Positions 16,910 to 25,546 are shown, numbered from the stretch's first letter. The stretch is 56,575 bases of DNA from DATGLE01 sp035294325 (GCA_035294325.1 DATGLE010000194.1:1-56575); one strand, 5' to 3'. Notes: generated by a model not told the origin, from the sequence alone. Made by a program: numbers and translations.

Positions 16910-17067
16910 GTCATCCTGAGTGGCAGCGAAGGATCCGGCGGCGCGCAGCCGCCGCGCGTCCGTTCCCGGGGCGGCAGGAGCCGGGCCACACACGCATGTT
17001 GTTCCGCTCGTGCGGGATCCTTCCCCTGCGTTCCTCAGGGCTGCGGCTCACTGGCGCTCAGGATGAC
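16910..17067. repeat. MITE-like inverted repeat with TCATCCTGAG ends
   Basis: Outer ends GTCATCCTGAG (16910-16920) and CTCAGGATGAC (17057-17067) are perfect inverted repeats. Inner GAAGGATCC and GGATCCTTC form a second pair. Ends of this type are common in intergenic repeats of several bacterial phyla. No open frame is inside. Confidence 0.8.
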
Positions 17068-17099
17068 CGGGCCAGGCGCCAGGTTCACGCCTACGGTGG

Positions 17100-17380
17100 C
17101 TCCCTCCTTCCCCGCTCGCTCACCATTGACCCTCCTTCCCGCTCGCTCACCATTGTCCCTCCTGCCTGCTCGCTCCCCATTTTCCCTCCTTCCCCACTCG
17201 CTCCCCATTTTCCCTCCTGCCCAGCTCGCTCCCCATTTTCCCTCCTTCCCCCATCACCGTGGCTCCCTCCTTCCCGCTCGCTCACCATTGACCTTCCTGC
17301 CCGCTCGCTCACCATTGGCCCTCCTTCCCCATCACCGTGGCTCCCTCCTGCCCCCATCACTGTGGCTCCCTCCTTCCCCC
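17100..17380. repeat. Degenerate pyrimidine-rich tandem repeat
   Basis: About ten copies of a 27-29-bp unit of the form CTCCTTCCCGCTCGCTCACC, with a variable ATTG or ATTTT joint. The plus strand is strongly C/T-rich. Open frames run through it on both strands but read as low-complexity Ser/Pro peptides without start sites, so none is called. Confidence 0.8.
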
Positions 17381-17386
17381 ATCACC

Positions 17387-17502
17387 GTAGGGGCGCTGCG
17401 AGCGACAGCGAGCAAGCCCGCTACCGGAGTGCCAAAAATTCCGGCGATGGTTGGGGGGGGCGCGGAGGCGGGCTTGCTCGCTGCCGCTCGCAGCGCCCCT
17501 AC
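17387..17502. repeat. GTAGGGGCG-type inverted-repeat element (complete)
   Basis: Arms 17387-17421 and 17468-17502 are 35 bp long with one mismatch, ends GTAGGGGCGCTGCG and CGCAGCGCCCCTAC, spacer 46 bp. The left arm also occurs alone at 337-371. It is short, has no gene, and is non-autonomous if mobile. Confidence 0.88.
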
Positions 17503-17668
17503 AGTCTCCTTGCATTCCTTCTCACCCTACAGTCTCCTTGCATTCCTTCTCACCCTACAGTCTCCTTGCATTCCTTCTCACCCTACAGTCTCCTTGCATT
17601 CCTTCTCACCCTACAGTCTCCTTCCATTCCTTCTCACCCTACAGTCTCCTTCCATTCCTTCTCATTCT
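17501..17668. repeat. 28-bp direct tandem repeat, six copies
   Basis: Copies start at 17501, 17529, 17557, 17585, 17613 and 17641. The unit begins ACAGTCTCCTTGCATTCC; copies 5 and 6 share a G to C change. Copies are directly adjacent with no spacers, so this is not a CRISPR array. The first copy starts inside the end of the inverted-repeat element. Confidence 0.93.
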
Positions 17669-17828
17669 CATTACCGGACCTGATTGTCAACGTTCATCAT
17701 CACACAGCCACGCGCAGGAAGAACTGGCGATTTTGAACATTAAAATTCCATTCTAGCTCAGCAATTACTCACAAGCATTGACATAGCCCTACAGGGCCGA
17801 ATAAAATGTAGCCAGAACGGCTCTCTCA

Positions 17829-17939
17829 ATATGAAATTTACCAACCAGTTCGGGAAAGTCTTTTTGTGCGTAGCGGCGCGATAAATCGCGCCGCTACGCA
17901 CCGGGGGACCTCTCCCATGCTGGTTGCTAAACTTCATAT
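17829..17939. repeat. MITE-like nested inverted repeat (complete copy)
   Basis: Outer arms 17829-17848 and 17920-17939 (20 bp, two mismatches, containing TATGAAATTTACCAACC). An inner perfect stem begins GTGCGTAGCGGCGCGAT with its complement ending GCTACGCAC. Partial copies exist at 1197-1253 and 6699-6746. It lies just upstream of the ECF ATPase gene. Confidence 0.85.
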
Positions 17940-18001
17940 AATCAGCGTGTCCACGCCGGGCAACTGGCCTGCCTGGCGTGGACAAAAGGTATATTTTGCG
18001 C

Positions 18002-19696
18002 ATGACCATAGATCCCGGCAACGCACGCAATGCAACCGAAGCGGCGCCCCCGGCAGTATACGTGCAAGGGTTGAGTTTTCGCTACCGCGCCCCCGATGAC
18101 GAGCCAGATTTCTCGAAGAACACGGCGGCACCAGCCGGTGAGGCGCAGGACGACTACGCCATCAGGGATATCTCCTTTTCCCTGCCGCGCGGCGAACTCA
18201 TGCTCATCGCCGGACCAAGCGGCTGTGGCAAAAGCACGCTGCTCAAGTGCCTCAATGGTCTGATCCCCCACAGCTTCTCCGGCATCCTCAACGGCGAGAT
18301 CCGCATTGAGGGACGTGTCACGCTGGGACTCTCATTGCGCGAGCTGGCCCGGCATGTGGGCACGATGCTGCAAGACCCGGACAAGCAGATCCTCGGAACG
18401 ACGGTGGAGCAAGAAATAGCCTTCGGCATGGAGAACCTGAATACGCCGCGCGCGGAGATGCAGCGCCGCATCAAGGAGGTGGCACAGCGTCTCCACCTGG
18501 AACCCTACCTGCGCCAGCCGACCTTCGCGCTTTCCGGGGGGCAGAGGCAGCAGGTTGCCGCCGCCGGCATTCTGGTCATGCAGCCTTCGATCTTTCTCTT
18601 CGACGAGCCGTTCGCCAACCTTGATGCCCGCGCCGTGGACGAGCTTGAGGCGCTGATCGCGGGCCTGCGCGCGGAGGGGCGCACGGTTATCATTGTCGAA
18701 CATCGGGTGGAGGAGACGCTGCATCTCAAGCCCGATAAGGTCCTGCTGATGCACGAGGGCCGGCAGGTCTTCTTTGGCGATACCGCGTCCTTTCTGGAGA
18801 TTGCCGATCCCGAGCAGGTCAAGCTGCCCATCGAGTCAACGCTGCGCCGCATCGGCGATCCAGCGCTGGCGCGTAACATGCTGGTCAGGCCGATTGCGAC
18901 GGGGCGCCGCGAGCAGAGCAGGACAGAGGAGAATGAGGTTGTTCTGCACTTCGAGAACGTTCACTATCGCTATAGCAGTACCGGTGAAGAGGTCCTGCGC
19001 GGCATCTCATGCCAGGTGCGGCGCGGCGAGACCATCGCGCTGCTCGGCCCCAACGGATCCGGCAAGACCACGCTGGTGAAACAGGCGCTAGGGCTGCTCA
19101 GGCCCACGAAGGGCGCTGTTTCGCTCTATGGCGAGGATACGCGCAAGCTTAGCGTTGCCGAGCTTGCCGCGCGCATCGGCTACGTCTTCCAGAGTCCGGG
19201 TGCCATGCTCTTTGCTCCGACGGTGCGCAAGGAGGTGAGCTTCGGGCCGGAGAACCTGCGCTTCCCCGCCGAACGCCTGAAAATTGCCGTGCGCCAGGCG
19301 GAAGAGGCTCTCAACGTGGCGCAATTTGAGGATCGTTCGCCGTTGTCGTTGAGCTTCGGCCAGCAGAAACGCGTGGCTATCGCTTCCGTGCTATCGATGC
19401 AGGGCAAAATTCTGCTGCTGGACGAGCCGACGGCGGGCCAGGATTACCGTTCGTACATCGCATTCATGGAGTACCTGCGCAGCCTGCCCGAACTGGATGC
19501 GCTGCTCTTTATTACGCATGATCTCGACCTCGCCCTGCGTTTCACGCAGCGCGTCTTGCTGTTAAAGGATGGCAACCTGGTGGCGGATGGCGCACCATTA
19601 GAAGTGCTGGCGGATCCGGCTCTGCTGGAGGCATGCAATCTGCGCCCTACCTCGTTGCTGCGCTACCTGCTCAGCGAGCGCAATGCCGTGGCGTGA
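18002..19696 (+). CDS. ECF transporter double ATPase (two fused ABC domains)
   Basis: About 564 residues from ATG 18002 (AAAAGG twelve bases upstream; a GTG at 17978 is possible). Two complete ABC ATPase domains lie in one chain. Domain 1 has Walker A GPSGCGKSTL, signature LSGGQRQQ and Walker B FLFDEPFANLD. Domain 2 has GPNGSGKTTL, LSFGQQKR and LLLDEPTAGQD. This fusion of EcfA1 and EcfA2 powers energy-coupling-factor vitamin or metal importers. The S and T components follow directly, so a dedicated group I-like transporter is encoded. Between the domains lies a linker of about 35 residues. The cargo is not known. Confidence 0.93.
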   Translation: MTIDPGNARNATEAAPPAVYVQGLSFRYRAPDDEPDFSKNTAAPAGEAQDDYAIRDISFSLPRGELMLIAGPSGCGKSTLLKCLNGLIPHSFSGILNGEIRIEGRVTLGLSLRELARHVGTMLQDPDKQILGTTVEQEIAFGMENLNTPRAEMQRRIKEVAQRLHLEPYLRQPTFALSGGQRQQVAAAGILVMQPSIFLFDEPFANLDARAVDELEALIAGLRAEGRTVIIVEHRVEETLHLKPDKVLLMHEGRQVFFGDTASFLEIADPEQVKLPIESTLRRIGDPALARNMLVRPIATGRREQSRTEENEVVLHFENVHYRYSSTGEEVLRGISCQVRRGETIALLGPNGSGKTTLVKQALGLLRPTKGAVSLYGEDTRKLSVAELAARIGYVFQSPGAMLFAPTVRKEVSFGPENLRFPAERLKIAVRQAEEALNVAQFEDRSPLSLSFGQQKRVAIASVLSMQGKILLLDEPTAGQDYRSYIAFMEYLRSLPELDALLFITHDLDLALRFTQRVLLLKDGNLVADGAPLEVLADPALLEACNLRPTSLLRYLLSERNAVA

Positions 19697-19790
19697 CCGC
19701 ACCCGGGCGGAAAGGAGGTGCTCTCACGCGACTCTCTCCTTCTGTTTTGTTCTTATCGCTTTCCTTATAGTTGCCAGAAAGGGGATATTC

Positions 19791-20369
19791 ATGGCAGTAA
19801 CTGAGAAACAAACGTCGCCGAGCGCGGCAAAAGTCTGGGGTATCGGGGTACGTCAGATCGTTTACATGGCGCTGGGAGCCGCCCTTTACGGAGGTCTGAG
19901 CTACCTTACTAACATCCTGCAACTCCCGGCCACCAGTAACGTCTCGTTTCGCCCCGGCATCGTCATCCCGCTCTTCTTCGGCGCGGTCTTCGGCCCCTGG
20001 GTTGGCCTGTTCACCGGAGGCGTCGGCAACCTCATCGGCGACTATATCTCCGGCTACGGCGTCTACTGGAACTGGGATGTCGGCAACGCCCTGATCGGCT
20101 TTATCGCCGGCCTCGTCGTCTATATCACCCTGGGCCGCTACTTCGCCAGGCGCAATATCATCATGGCCGAGGTCTTCACCATCATCGCCGTTATTGTTGG
20201 TATCGGCTTCGCCGCCTATACAGACATCTGGGTTTCAAAGTATACTATCGCAGCCGCAACCGGTAACTTTGTGCCCGCCGCCCTGAGCGATCTCGTGAAC
20301 GGCCTGATCCTGCTGCCCATCCTGCTCGTTGCCTACAACGCAGCCGTAAGGCGCTCTGGCCGAGGATAA
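19791..20369 (+). CDS. ECF transporter S component (substrate-binding membrane protein)
   Basis: A 192-residue membrane protein from ATG 19791 with AAAGGGG upstream; the longer frame is not needed. Five to six hydrophobic helices; the middle reads RPGIVIPLFFGAVFGPWVG, then GGVGNLIGDYISGYG and NWDVGNALIGFIAGLVV. This Gly-rich FGPWVG..GNLIGD pattern is typical of S components that sit in the ECF module and bind a vitamin, purine-like or similar ligand. Which ligand cannot be told. It lies between the ATPase and EcfT genes. I see no riboswitch upstream of the operon that would name the ligand. Confidence 0.85.
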   Translation: MAVTEKQTSPSAAKVWGIGVRQIVYMALGAALYGGLSYLTNILQLPATSNVSFRPGIVIPLFFGAVFGPWVGLFTGGVGNLIGDYISGYGVYWNWDVGNALIGFIAGLVVYITLGRYFARRNIIMAEVFTIIAVIVGIGFAAYTDIWVSKYTIAAATGNFVPAALSDLVNGLILLPILLVAYNAAVRRSGRG

Positions 20370-20423
20370 CCCAAATGCAGGGGTGGCCCTTGTGGCCGCC
20401 CCGTCCGCCCTTGAAGGTGCGAT

Positions 20424-21335
20424 ATGCTGATTAATTTCCCTTATATCAAACGCGACACGCCGATCCACCGGCTGGATCCGCGCGCCAAGTTCCTGCTGCT
20501 GCTCGGCTGGGGCCTGGCCGCCGCGCAGACCTCGAATTTCTGGTTCATGCTGGTGGGCTTCACCGGAGCCGCATGGTACTATAGCCTGGCGCGTCTCAAG
20601 TGGTCGGAGACGCGGCGCGTCTGGTACTTCATCATCTTCCTTAATTTCATGCTCATCTTCGTCAACTACTTCCTCTCAGGCGGCGCCATCGTGCAGGGAG
20701 TCGATATGACGCATCCCCACATGCTCTTTACGCTGCCCTTCATCGGCCTCAAGCATACCGCACCCTTCATCGGTCCCGCCTCGCTGCCCTTTAGCGTCGA
20801 GAGCATCACCTTCATGATTACGCAGGGCCAGCGCAACTTCAGCATTGCCTTCCTGGCCGTTGTCATCCCCTACACCACCGATCCGGGCCTGATGGGCATT
20901 ACCTTTAAGGGCATGGGCCTGCCCGACAAATTTTCTTACGCTATCGATCTTTCCTTCCGCTTCCTGCCAACCGTCGCGCGCGACTTCGGCGTCACGCTTG
21001 ATGCACAGCGTGCTCGCGGCTTCGAGATCGACAAGCTGCGCGGCGGCATCTTCGGTAAGATCGCGCGGCTCGCGCCAATGGTCGTCCCGGTTGTGATTGG
21101 CTCCGTGGTGGGCGCGGAGGATATCATCAGCGCGATGGAACTGCGCTGCTTCGGCGTGGGCAAGCGCACCTGGCTCACCGAACTGCACCCGCGCCGCATT
21201 GATCGCGTAATCATTACGCTCTGCATCGCCGGCTTCCTGCTGGTGACGGCGCTAAATATCGCGGGCAATTTCTATGCCAGCGGCCCGCTGCACGTCCTGC
21301 ACATCCAGGGGATCCCGAGTTTCTTGTTTGCATAG
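20424..21335 (+). CDS. ECF transporter T component (EcfT-like)
   Basis: A 303-residue membrane protein beginning with IKRDTPIHRLDPRAKFLLLL, the standard EcfT opening (h-x-LDPRxK). It has about six helices and a cytoplasmic coupling region with the Ala-Arg-Gly motif AQRARGFEIDKL and a second, weaker motif AMELRCFG. The T component couples both ATPase domains to the S component. It ends the three-gene operon; an inverted-repeat element follows 22 bases later and may end transcription. Confidence 0.93.
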   Translation: MLINFPYIKRDTPIHRLDPRAKFLLLLGWGLAAAQTSNFWFMLVGFTGAAWYYSLARLKWSETRRVWYFIIFLNFMLIFVNYFLSGGAIVQGVDMTHPHMLFTLPFIGLKHTAPFIGPASLPFSVESITFMITQGQRNFSIAFLAVVIPYTTDPGLMGITFKGMGLPDKFSYAIDLSFRFLPTVARDFGVTLDAQRARGFEIDKLRGGIFGKIARLAPMVVPVVIGSVVGAEDIISAMELRCFGVGKRTWLTELHPRRIDRVIITLCIAGFLLVTALNIAGNFYASGPLHVLHIQGIPSFLFA

Positions 21336-21356
21336 AGATCGACCTGCCGGGAGGCT

Positions 21357-21529
21357 GTAGGGGCGCGGCGCACGTCAAAGGGGGATGGGCGGGGTTGTGG
21401 GGGACGTGTGCAAGCCCGCTTCTCTTTGCCAAAACGGATGATAGTTGTCTGGGGAAAATTTGGATTGGCGGGCTTGCGCTTCAGCCCCCACTGCCCCCAG
21501 ACCCCTCCCAGCCGGCGCCGCGCCCCTAC
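21357..21529. repeat. GTAGGGGCG-type inverted-repeat element
   Basis: Perfect 15-bp ends GTAGGGGCGCGGCGC (21357-21371) and its complement (21515-21529). Inner GCAAGCCCGC and GCGGGCTTGC form a second pair, as in the related element at 17387-17502. It lies between the convergent EcfT and NUDIX genes. Confidence 0.85.
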
Positions 21530-21576
21530 ACAGCCCCCATCATCCTTTTCCCAGCACCGAACTTGAACGGCCTCAA

Positions 21577-22071
21577 TCATACGCGCTGGAAAGTCCAGCT
21601 TACCATCGCGCCGTTGTGGAACGGCATACAGCCATGAAACGGGCGCGGATCGGCGTCGAAGACCATCGGCAAAAAATGGCGGTCACTCGGCCACATGGGC
21701 AGTGCGGAGATCGAGTCGAGTGGCACCCATTCCAGAGTGCCCTCGGCATTGCCCGCGTGCATCTCACCGTGCCAGCGCTCGACGCGAAAGATAAAGCCGA
21801 ACCAGGCTTCCCCGTGCTTGCCAAAGCCAGGCCAGGAGATCGTTCCACGTAACACAAGCTCATCGGCGATCAGTCCCGATTCCTCGTGGATCTCGCGGCG
21901 CATGCCGCTCACCACATCTTCATCGGCGCGCAGCTTGCCGCCGAGGCCATTATATTTGCCATAATGCAGGTCGTCATGCGGCCTCTTATTACGATGGATC
22001 ATTAAGACCTGGCTTCTATCCGGCGATAGAACATAGCCCAGCGTCGCCAGCACTGGCGTAAATGCATCCAT
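21577..22071 (-). CDS. NUDIX hydrolase, MutT/8-oxo-dGTPase-like
   Basis: A 164-residue enzyme from ATG 22071, preceded by AAGGAGGGAG. The Nudix box GGKLRADEDVVSGMRREI-HEESGL fits G-x5-E-x7-REU-x-EE-x-G-U exactly, so the metal-binding glutamates are intact. The N-terminus TLGYVLSPDRSQVLMIHRN and the C-terminal FHNGAMVSWTFQRV resemble 8-oxo-dGTP diphosphatases of the MTH1/MutT type. Such enzymes clean oxidised nucleotides from the pool. The gene is separate from its neighbours. Confidence 0.9.
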   Translation of the reverse strand: MDAFTPVLATLGYVLSPDRSQVLMIHRNKRPHDDLHYGKYNGLGGKLRADEDVVSGMRREIHEESGLIADELVLRGTISWPGFGKHGEAWFGFIFRVERWHGEMHAGNAEGTLEWVPLDSISALPMWPSDRHFLPMVFDADPRPFHGCMPFHNGAMVSWTFQRV

Positions 22072-22173
22072 GATTTCTCCCTCCTTACAATCGAACATCA
22101 ACAGCATACCGGACCGGCGACGTGCTGGCAAGAGAGAATCGTAATCAATAAGAGCCTGCCAGCGCAATACCTG

Positions 22174-22182
22174 TGGTATAAT
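22174..22182 (+). promoter_or_regulatory. Extended -10 promoter element
   Basis: TGGTATAAT matches the extended -10 consensus TGnTATAAT. It points toward the 3' end of the convergent LysE gene. The 15 bases around it recur exactly at 53982-53996. Downstream, CCTGG-CTCA-CCCAGG and a T-rich stretch near 22253-22270 might end a short RNA. No gene fits, so function is open. Confidence 0.4.
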
Positions 22183-22295
22183 AGCCGCATGCGCAGGCCA
22201 GTTCATGCTGCCCGCGAACCAGCCACGGGCCTCACCCCTGGCTCACCCAGGCGAGCGAGCTTTCTTCTTTTGAAAAGAGGCCGTGGACTATGTAG

Positions 22296-22892
22296 CTACC
22301 AGATGAACAGAAGAACTGCTCCCGCGAGCAGGACACCCATTGTAACGTTGAATATTCTCGCGGTCCGTTTCGTGTCCAGGAATCGCTGTAAACTCGCACC
22401 GCAAGCCAGCCAGATGAAACAACTCGGTAAGGCGGCAAGGATAAACAGCAGGCCAGAGCCTAGCGCCTGGGTAAATACTGTGCCGGCGGACGGGTGCAAG
22501 TAGACGCTAACCGCGCTGATACTGACGAGCCATGACTTGGGGTTGACCCACTGAAAAGCTGCTCCACCCCAAAAACCGAGAGGCCGCTTATCTGCTGCCG
22601 CGTCGCCGTGACCTGCCGTGGCAATCTTCCACGCCAGCCAGAGCAGAAAGCCAATGCCTCCCCATTTGAGAATCAGGATAAGCCACGGACTCGCCAGAAT
22701 AACGTTCCCAAGTCCCAGGGCAACGAGGAACATCATGAGTCCCATTCCAATGACCACTCCGCCCAGGCAGGGAAGTCCCCGCAGCACCCCGACTCTGGCG
22801 CCTGTCGAGGTCAGGATGAGATTGCTGGGTCCGGGCGTAATAGCGGCAACAACCGCGAAGAGCAAAAAGGCGATAGCCTGACTGGCTGTCAT
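22296..22892 (-). CDS. LysE/RhtB-type amino-acid exporter
   Basis: A 198-residue membrane protein with about six helices. It has the family opening FLLFAVVAAITPGPSNLILT (Pro-Gly-Pro motif), then GLPCLGGVVIGMGLMMFLVALGL and GFWGGAAFQWVNPKSWLVSI, the second conserved block with Asn-Pro-Lys. LysE/RhtB proteins export basic or neutral amino acids. It diverges from an AraC-type gene whose start lies 44 bp away, which probably controls it. Substrate not predictable. Confidence 0.9.
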   Translation of the reverse strand: MTASQAIAFLLFAVVAAITPGPSNLILTSTGARVGVLRGLPCLGGVVIGMGLMMFLVALGLGNVILASPWLILILKWGGIGFLLWLAWKIATAGHGDAAADKRPLGFWGGAAFQWVNPKSWLVSISAVSVYLHPSAGTVFTQALGSGLLFILAALPSCFIWLACGASLQRFLDTKRTARIFNVTMGVLLAGAVLLFIW

Positions 22893-22936
22893 CGCTGAGA
22901 TCCCTCCTCATTCCAGAACTTTTGAGGTCAGTCGAT

Positions 22937-23857
22937 ATGATTGAGAAGCATAGCAAAGAGAGCGGCATCGGTCTTGAACGATTGTGCAGCCAGGATTGGA
23001 TGCAGAGCATCAATACAGAATATGGGGTAGAGTTCTTAGAAGCATGGTTTCAAGGAAATGCCTATCAGAAGCATCGCCACGACACCTACGCGATCTGCCT
23101 GACGACCACGGGTGTACAGGCATTCACCTACCGGGGAAGCTCGCAGATCAGTACGCCGGGCCAGGTGGTGGTGCTGCATCCTGATGAAGTCCACGATGGG
23201 TATGCCGCCACGGAAAAGGGCTTTGGATATCGCCAGATCTATGTAGAACCTGCTTTGATTTTTGAAGCGCTCCAGAGCATGTGTCCTCATCCCTGCTCGC
23301 TGCCATTTGTACGCATGCCCGTTGTTATAAATCGGAAATTGTCTGCCGCGATCATCAGCGCCTTTCAGGGCACCCGCGAACCGCTGGCGATAGATAATCT
23401 CATCGTGCAACTGGCGGAGGGGCTGCTGGAGGCCGATCCCGGTTGTAAGCAAGCCTCCTTTCCTCGTCATCTTGATATGGCCGCCCTGGAACGTGCTCGC
23501 CAGTATCTTGACACGCAGAAAGCGCGGGTTGTTCATTCCTCGGAGTTGGAGGCAGTGACCGGCCTCACCCGCTACGAACTGGCCCGGCAGTTTCGCATCA
23601 TGTGTGGAACCAGCCCCTACCGCTATTTGCTCATGCGGCGTCTTGACTTTGCCCGCGAACAGCTCGCCCAGGGCCGATCTCTGGTCGAAGTGGCCCTGGA
23701 GGTCGGTTTCGCTGACCAGGCGCATTTCAGCCGGGTGTTCAAAGCCGCCTTCGGTATCACACCTGCACGGTATCGTGCACTGAGATCGCCTGAGCGTTCT
23801 CAGTACGCCAGCGCAGGAAAAAAGAGAAACAGCAACATTCGTCGCAGGCATGGTTGA
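22937..23857 (+). CDS. AraC-family transcriptional regulator
   Basis: About 306 residues from ATG 22937, with GAGGT eight bases upstream. The N-terminal half is an AraC-type cupin (HRHDTYAICLTTTGVQAF, PGQVVVLHPDEVHDG). The C-terminal half has two helix-turn-helix motifs: SELEAVTGLTRYELARQFR and VEVALEVGFADQAHFSRVFK, ending FGITPARYR. It diverges from the LysE-type exporter, the usual arrangement for an exporter and its ligand-responsive activator. Confidence 0.93.
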   Translation: MIEKHSKESGIGLERLCSQDWMQSINTEYGVEFLEAWFQGNAYQKHRHDTYAICLTTTGVQAFTYRGSSQISTPGQVVVLHPDEVHDGYAATEKGFGYRQIYVEPALIFEALQSMCPHPCSLPFVRMPVVINRKLSAAIISAFQGTREPLAIDNLIVQLAEGLLEADPGCKQASFPRHLDMAALERARQYLDTQKARVVHSSELEAVTGLTRYELARQFRIMCGTSPYRYLLMRRLDFAREQLAQGRSLVEVALEVGFADQAHFSRVFKAAFGITPARYRALRSPERSQYASAGKKRNSNIRRRHG

Positions 23858-24130
23858 GCAGCGCCGTATGGCGCCCCCACCTCCAGGCTCTTGCACTCCG
23901 CGTCATTCTACGGTAGACTCTGTATAGAGGGACCATATAGCCTTGAAAAAGCTGGGAACGCTGGTTCTACCCCACAAACCATCATTTTGACTGGCCCCAT
24001 AGGCCGTTCGAAGCACGTCGCTATCGCGGAAGGCTGCGTAAACTGGTTGATGACCGTAAGTTACATGGCCGCAAGAAGTCCACGTTCGTCAAGATGCATA
24101 TGCAGCAATGCATAAAATGGAGGGATCACC

Positions 24131-25441
24131 ATGACAGCTCATTGCCGCGTATTTTTCTCGTTCCTCGCTACATTCTTTTCCCCGGTCCGCTCCAGATCGG
24201 TACGCAGCGGTACGCTTCTCCCCTCGCTTGTCGTGCTATTGCTCCCGGCACTGCTCGCCGCCTGCGGCTCAGGCGGCGGCAGCAGCAGCAATACGCTCCT
24301 GTTTGGCGCGCCAATATCGCTGACGGGGAGCACTTCAACTGAGGGGCACCTCACGCTTGAAGGCTACCAGCTCTGGGTAAAGGAGGTAAACGCCCAGGGT
24401 GGCATCAAGGTCGGGGATAAATCGTACCAGGTACGGCTCAAGTACTATGATGACGGCAGCTCGACAACGAAAAGCGCCCAGCTCACCCAGCAGTTAGTGA
24501 CCACCGACAAGGTGAATTTCTTGCTTGGCCCCTACGGCACTGCCGCTACCTTGCAGGATGAGGCCATCGCCGAGCAGTACAAGATCCCGATGGTAGAAGG
24601 CAACGGCGCGGCCAGATCCATCTTCTCAAAAGGCTTTCACTACATCTTTGGTGTACTGAGTCCGGCCTCTGAATACGCCAAAGTCATGCTAGAAGCTGCT
24701 CTGGCGCTGCCGAATCCGCCCCGGACCGTGGCGATCATCTCAGCCGACGACGCCTTCTCCACAGAGGTTGCCGCCGCCGCCAAAGCCTATGCCGACAGCC
24801 ACAATCTCAATGTTGTCTACTACAAAACGTACCCATCCGGCTCTACAGACCTGACCAGCGTGTTGACGGCCCTCAAATCCTCCGCGCCCGGAGGCACGGT
24901 ACCGGATATGATCCTCGGCTCCGGCCACGAAGATGAAGCTGTCACCACGATGAAGGAGTGCAAGCAACTCAACATCAATGCCAAACTCTACGCCTTCACC
25001 GTCGGCCCTGCCACGCCTGACTTTATCACCGCCCTCGGTAAAGACGCGAACTACGTTCTGGGCAGTTCGCAATGGACGGCGCAGGAGAAATATAACGGCA
25101 TTGATGTATTTAAAACGCCGGCTAACTACGAAAAGATATACGTGAAAGAGTATGGGCACGAGCCATCATACCAGTCGGCGGAATCAACAGCGGCGGGTCT
25201 CGCCTTCCAGTATGCCATCCAAAACGCAGGCTCCATCGATCCACAGAAGGTGCGTGATGCTCTGGCTAACCTCAACATCATGACGTTCTATGGCATCATT
25301 CGCTTCGATGCCACAGGAGCCAACACGTATAAGCCGATGGCGACAATCCAGATCCAGAACGGACATCTTGTGACGGTCTACCCGCCCGATGTCGCCAACG
25401 CGCAGACGATGTATCCCACGCCGCCTTTCTCAAGCCGCTAG
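24131..25441 (+). CDS. livJ-like: Branched-chain-amino-acid-type ABC substrate-binding lipoprotein
   Basis: A 436-residue exported lipoprotein: basic N-terminus, hydrophobic stretch and lipobox LLAAC with Cys45, then a Gly/Ser linker. The mature part is a Leu/Ile/Val-binding protein: LLFGAPISLTGS, GYQLWVKEVNAQGGI, LLGPYGTAATLQDEAIAEQYKIPMVEGN, TVAIISADDAFS. These proteins bind amino acids, amides, urea or other small ligands for the Liv-type transporter. It is the first gene of a complete operon (livJHMGF). GGAGGGATCACC precedes the ATG. A stable hairpin follows before the permease gene, which should favour the binding protein's expression. Confidence 0.92.
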   Translation: MTAHCRVFFSFLATFFSPVRSRSVRSGTLLPSLVVLLLPALLAACGSGGGSSSNTLLFGAPISLTGSTSTEGHLTLEGYQLWVKEVNAQGGIKVGDKSYQVRLKYYDDGSSTTKSAQLTQQLVTTDKVNFLLGPYGTAATLQDEAIAEQYKIPMVEGNGAARSIFSKGFHYIFGVLSPASEYAKVMLEAALALPNPPRTVAIISADDAFSTEVAAAAKAYADSHNLNVVYYKTYPSGSTDLTSVLTALKSSAPGGTVPDMILGSGHEDEAVTTMKECKQLNINAKLYAFTVGPATPDFITALGKDANYVLGSSQWTAQEKYNGIDVFKTPANYEKIYVKEYGHEPSYQSAESTAAGLAFQYAIQNAGSIDPQKVRDALANLNIMTFYGIIRFDATGANTYKPMATIQIQNGHLVTVYPPDVANAQTMYPTPPFSSR

Positions 25442-25465
25442 CCGGTGATGGACTGGCAAGGTTTA

Positions 25466-25509
25466 CCGGGCAGGTTCGCCCATCGTCGCGCATGGGTGAA
25501 CCTGCCTGG
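25466..25509 (+). repeat. Intercistronic hairpin between binding-protein and permease genes
   Basis: Arms 25466-25483 (CCGGGCAGGTTCGCCCAT) and 25492-25509 pair over 18 bp with two G-U pairs, loop CGTCGCGC. It lies 24 bases after the livJ-type stop and 37 before the next start. Such hairpins protect the upstream mRNA from 3' decay and allow more binding protein than permease. Confidence 0.8.
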
Positions 25510-25546
25510 GAAACGCGGGAAAAGCAATAAAGGGAACTTCCTGAAC

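Noticed and set aside
17501..17668. CRISPR array
   Set aside because: Six 28-bp copies are directly adjacent with no spacers, and there are no cas genes.
16828..17736. Open frames on both strands through the pyrimidine-rich island
   Set aside because: They consist of low-complexity Ser/Pro/His text from tandem repeats and end at repeat borders; no start signal.
18002..19696. Two ATPase genes joined by a sequencing error
   Set aside because: Domain-fused ECF ATPases are a known type, the linker is in frame and both domains are complete.
23891..24115. Small plus-strand gene between the AraC and livJ-type genes
   Set aside because: No ribosome site and an unconvincing basic peptide in two frames; might be an old insertion remnant but cannot be supported.
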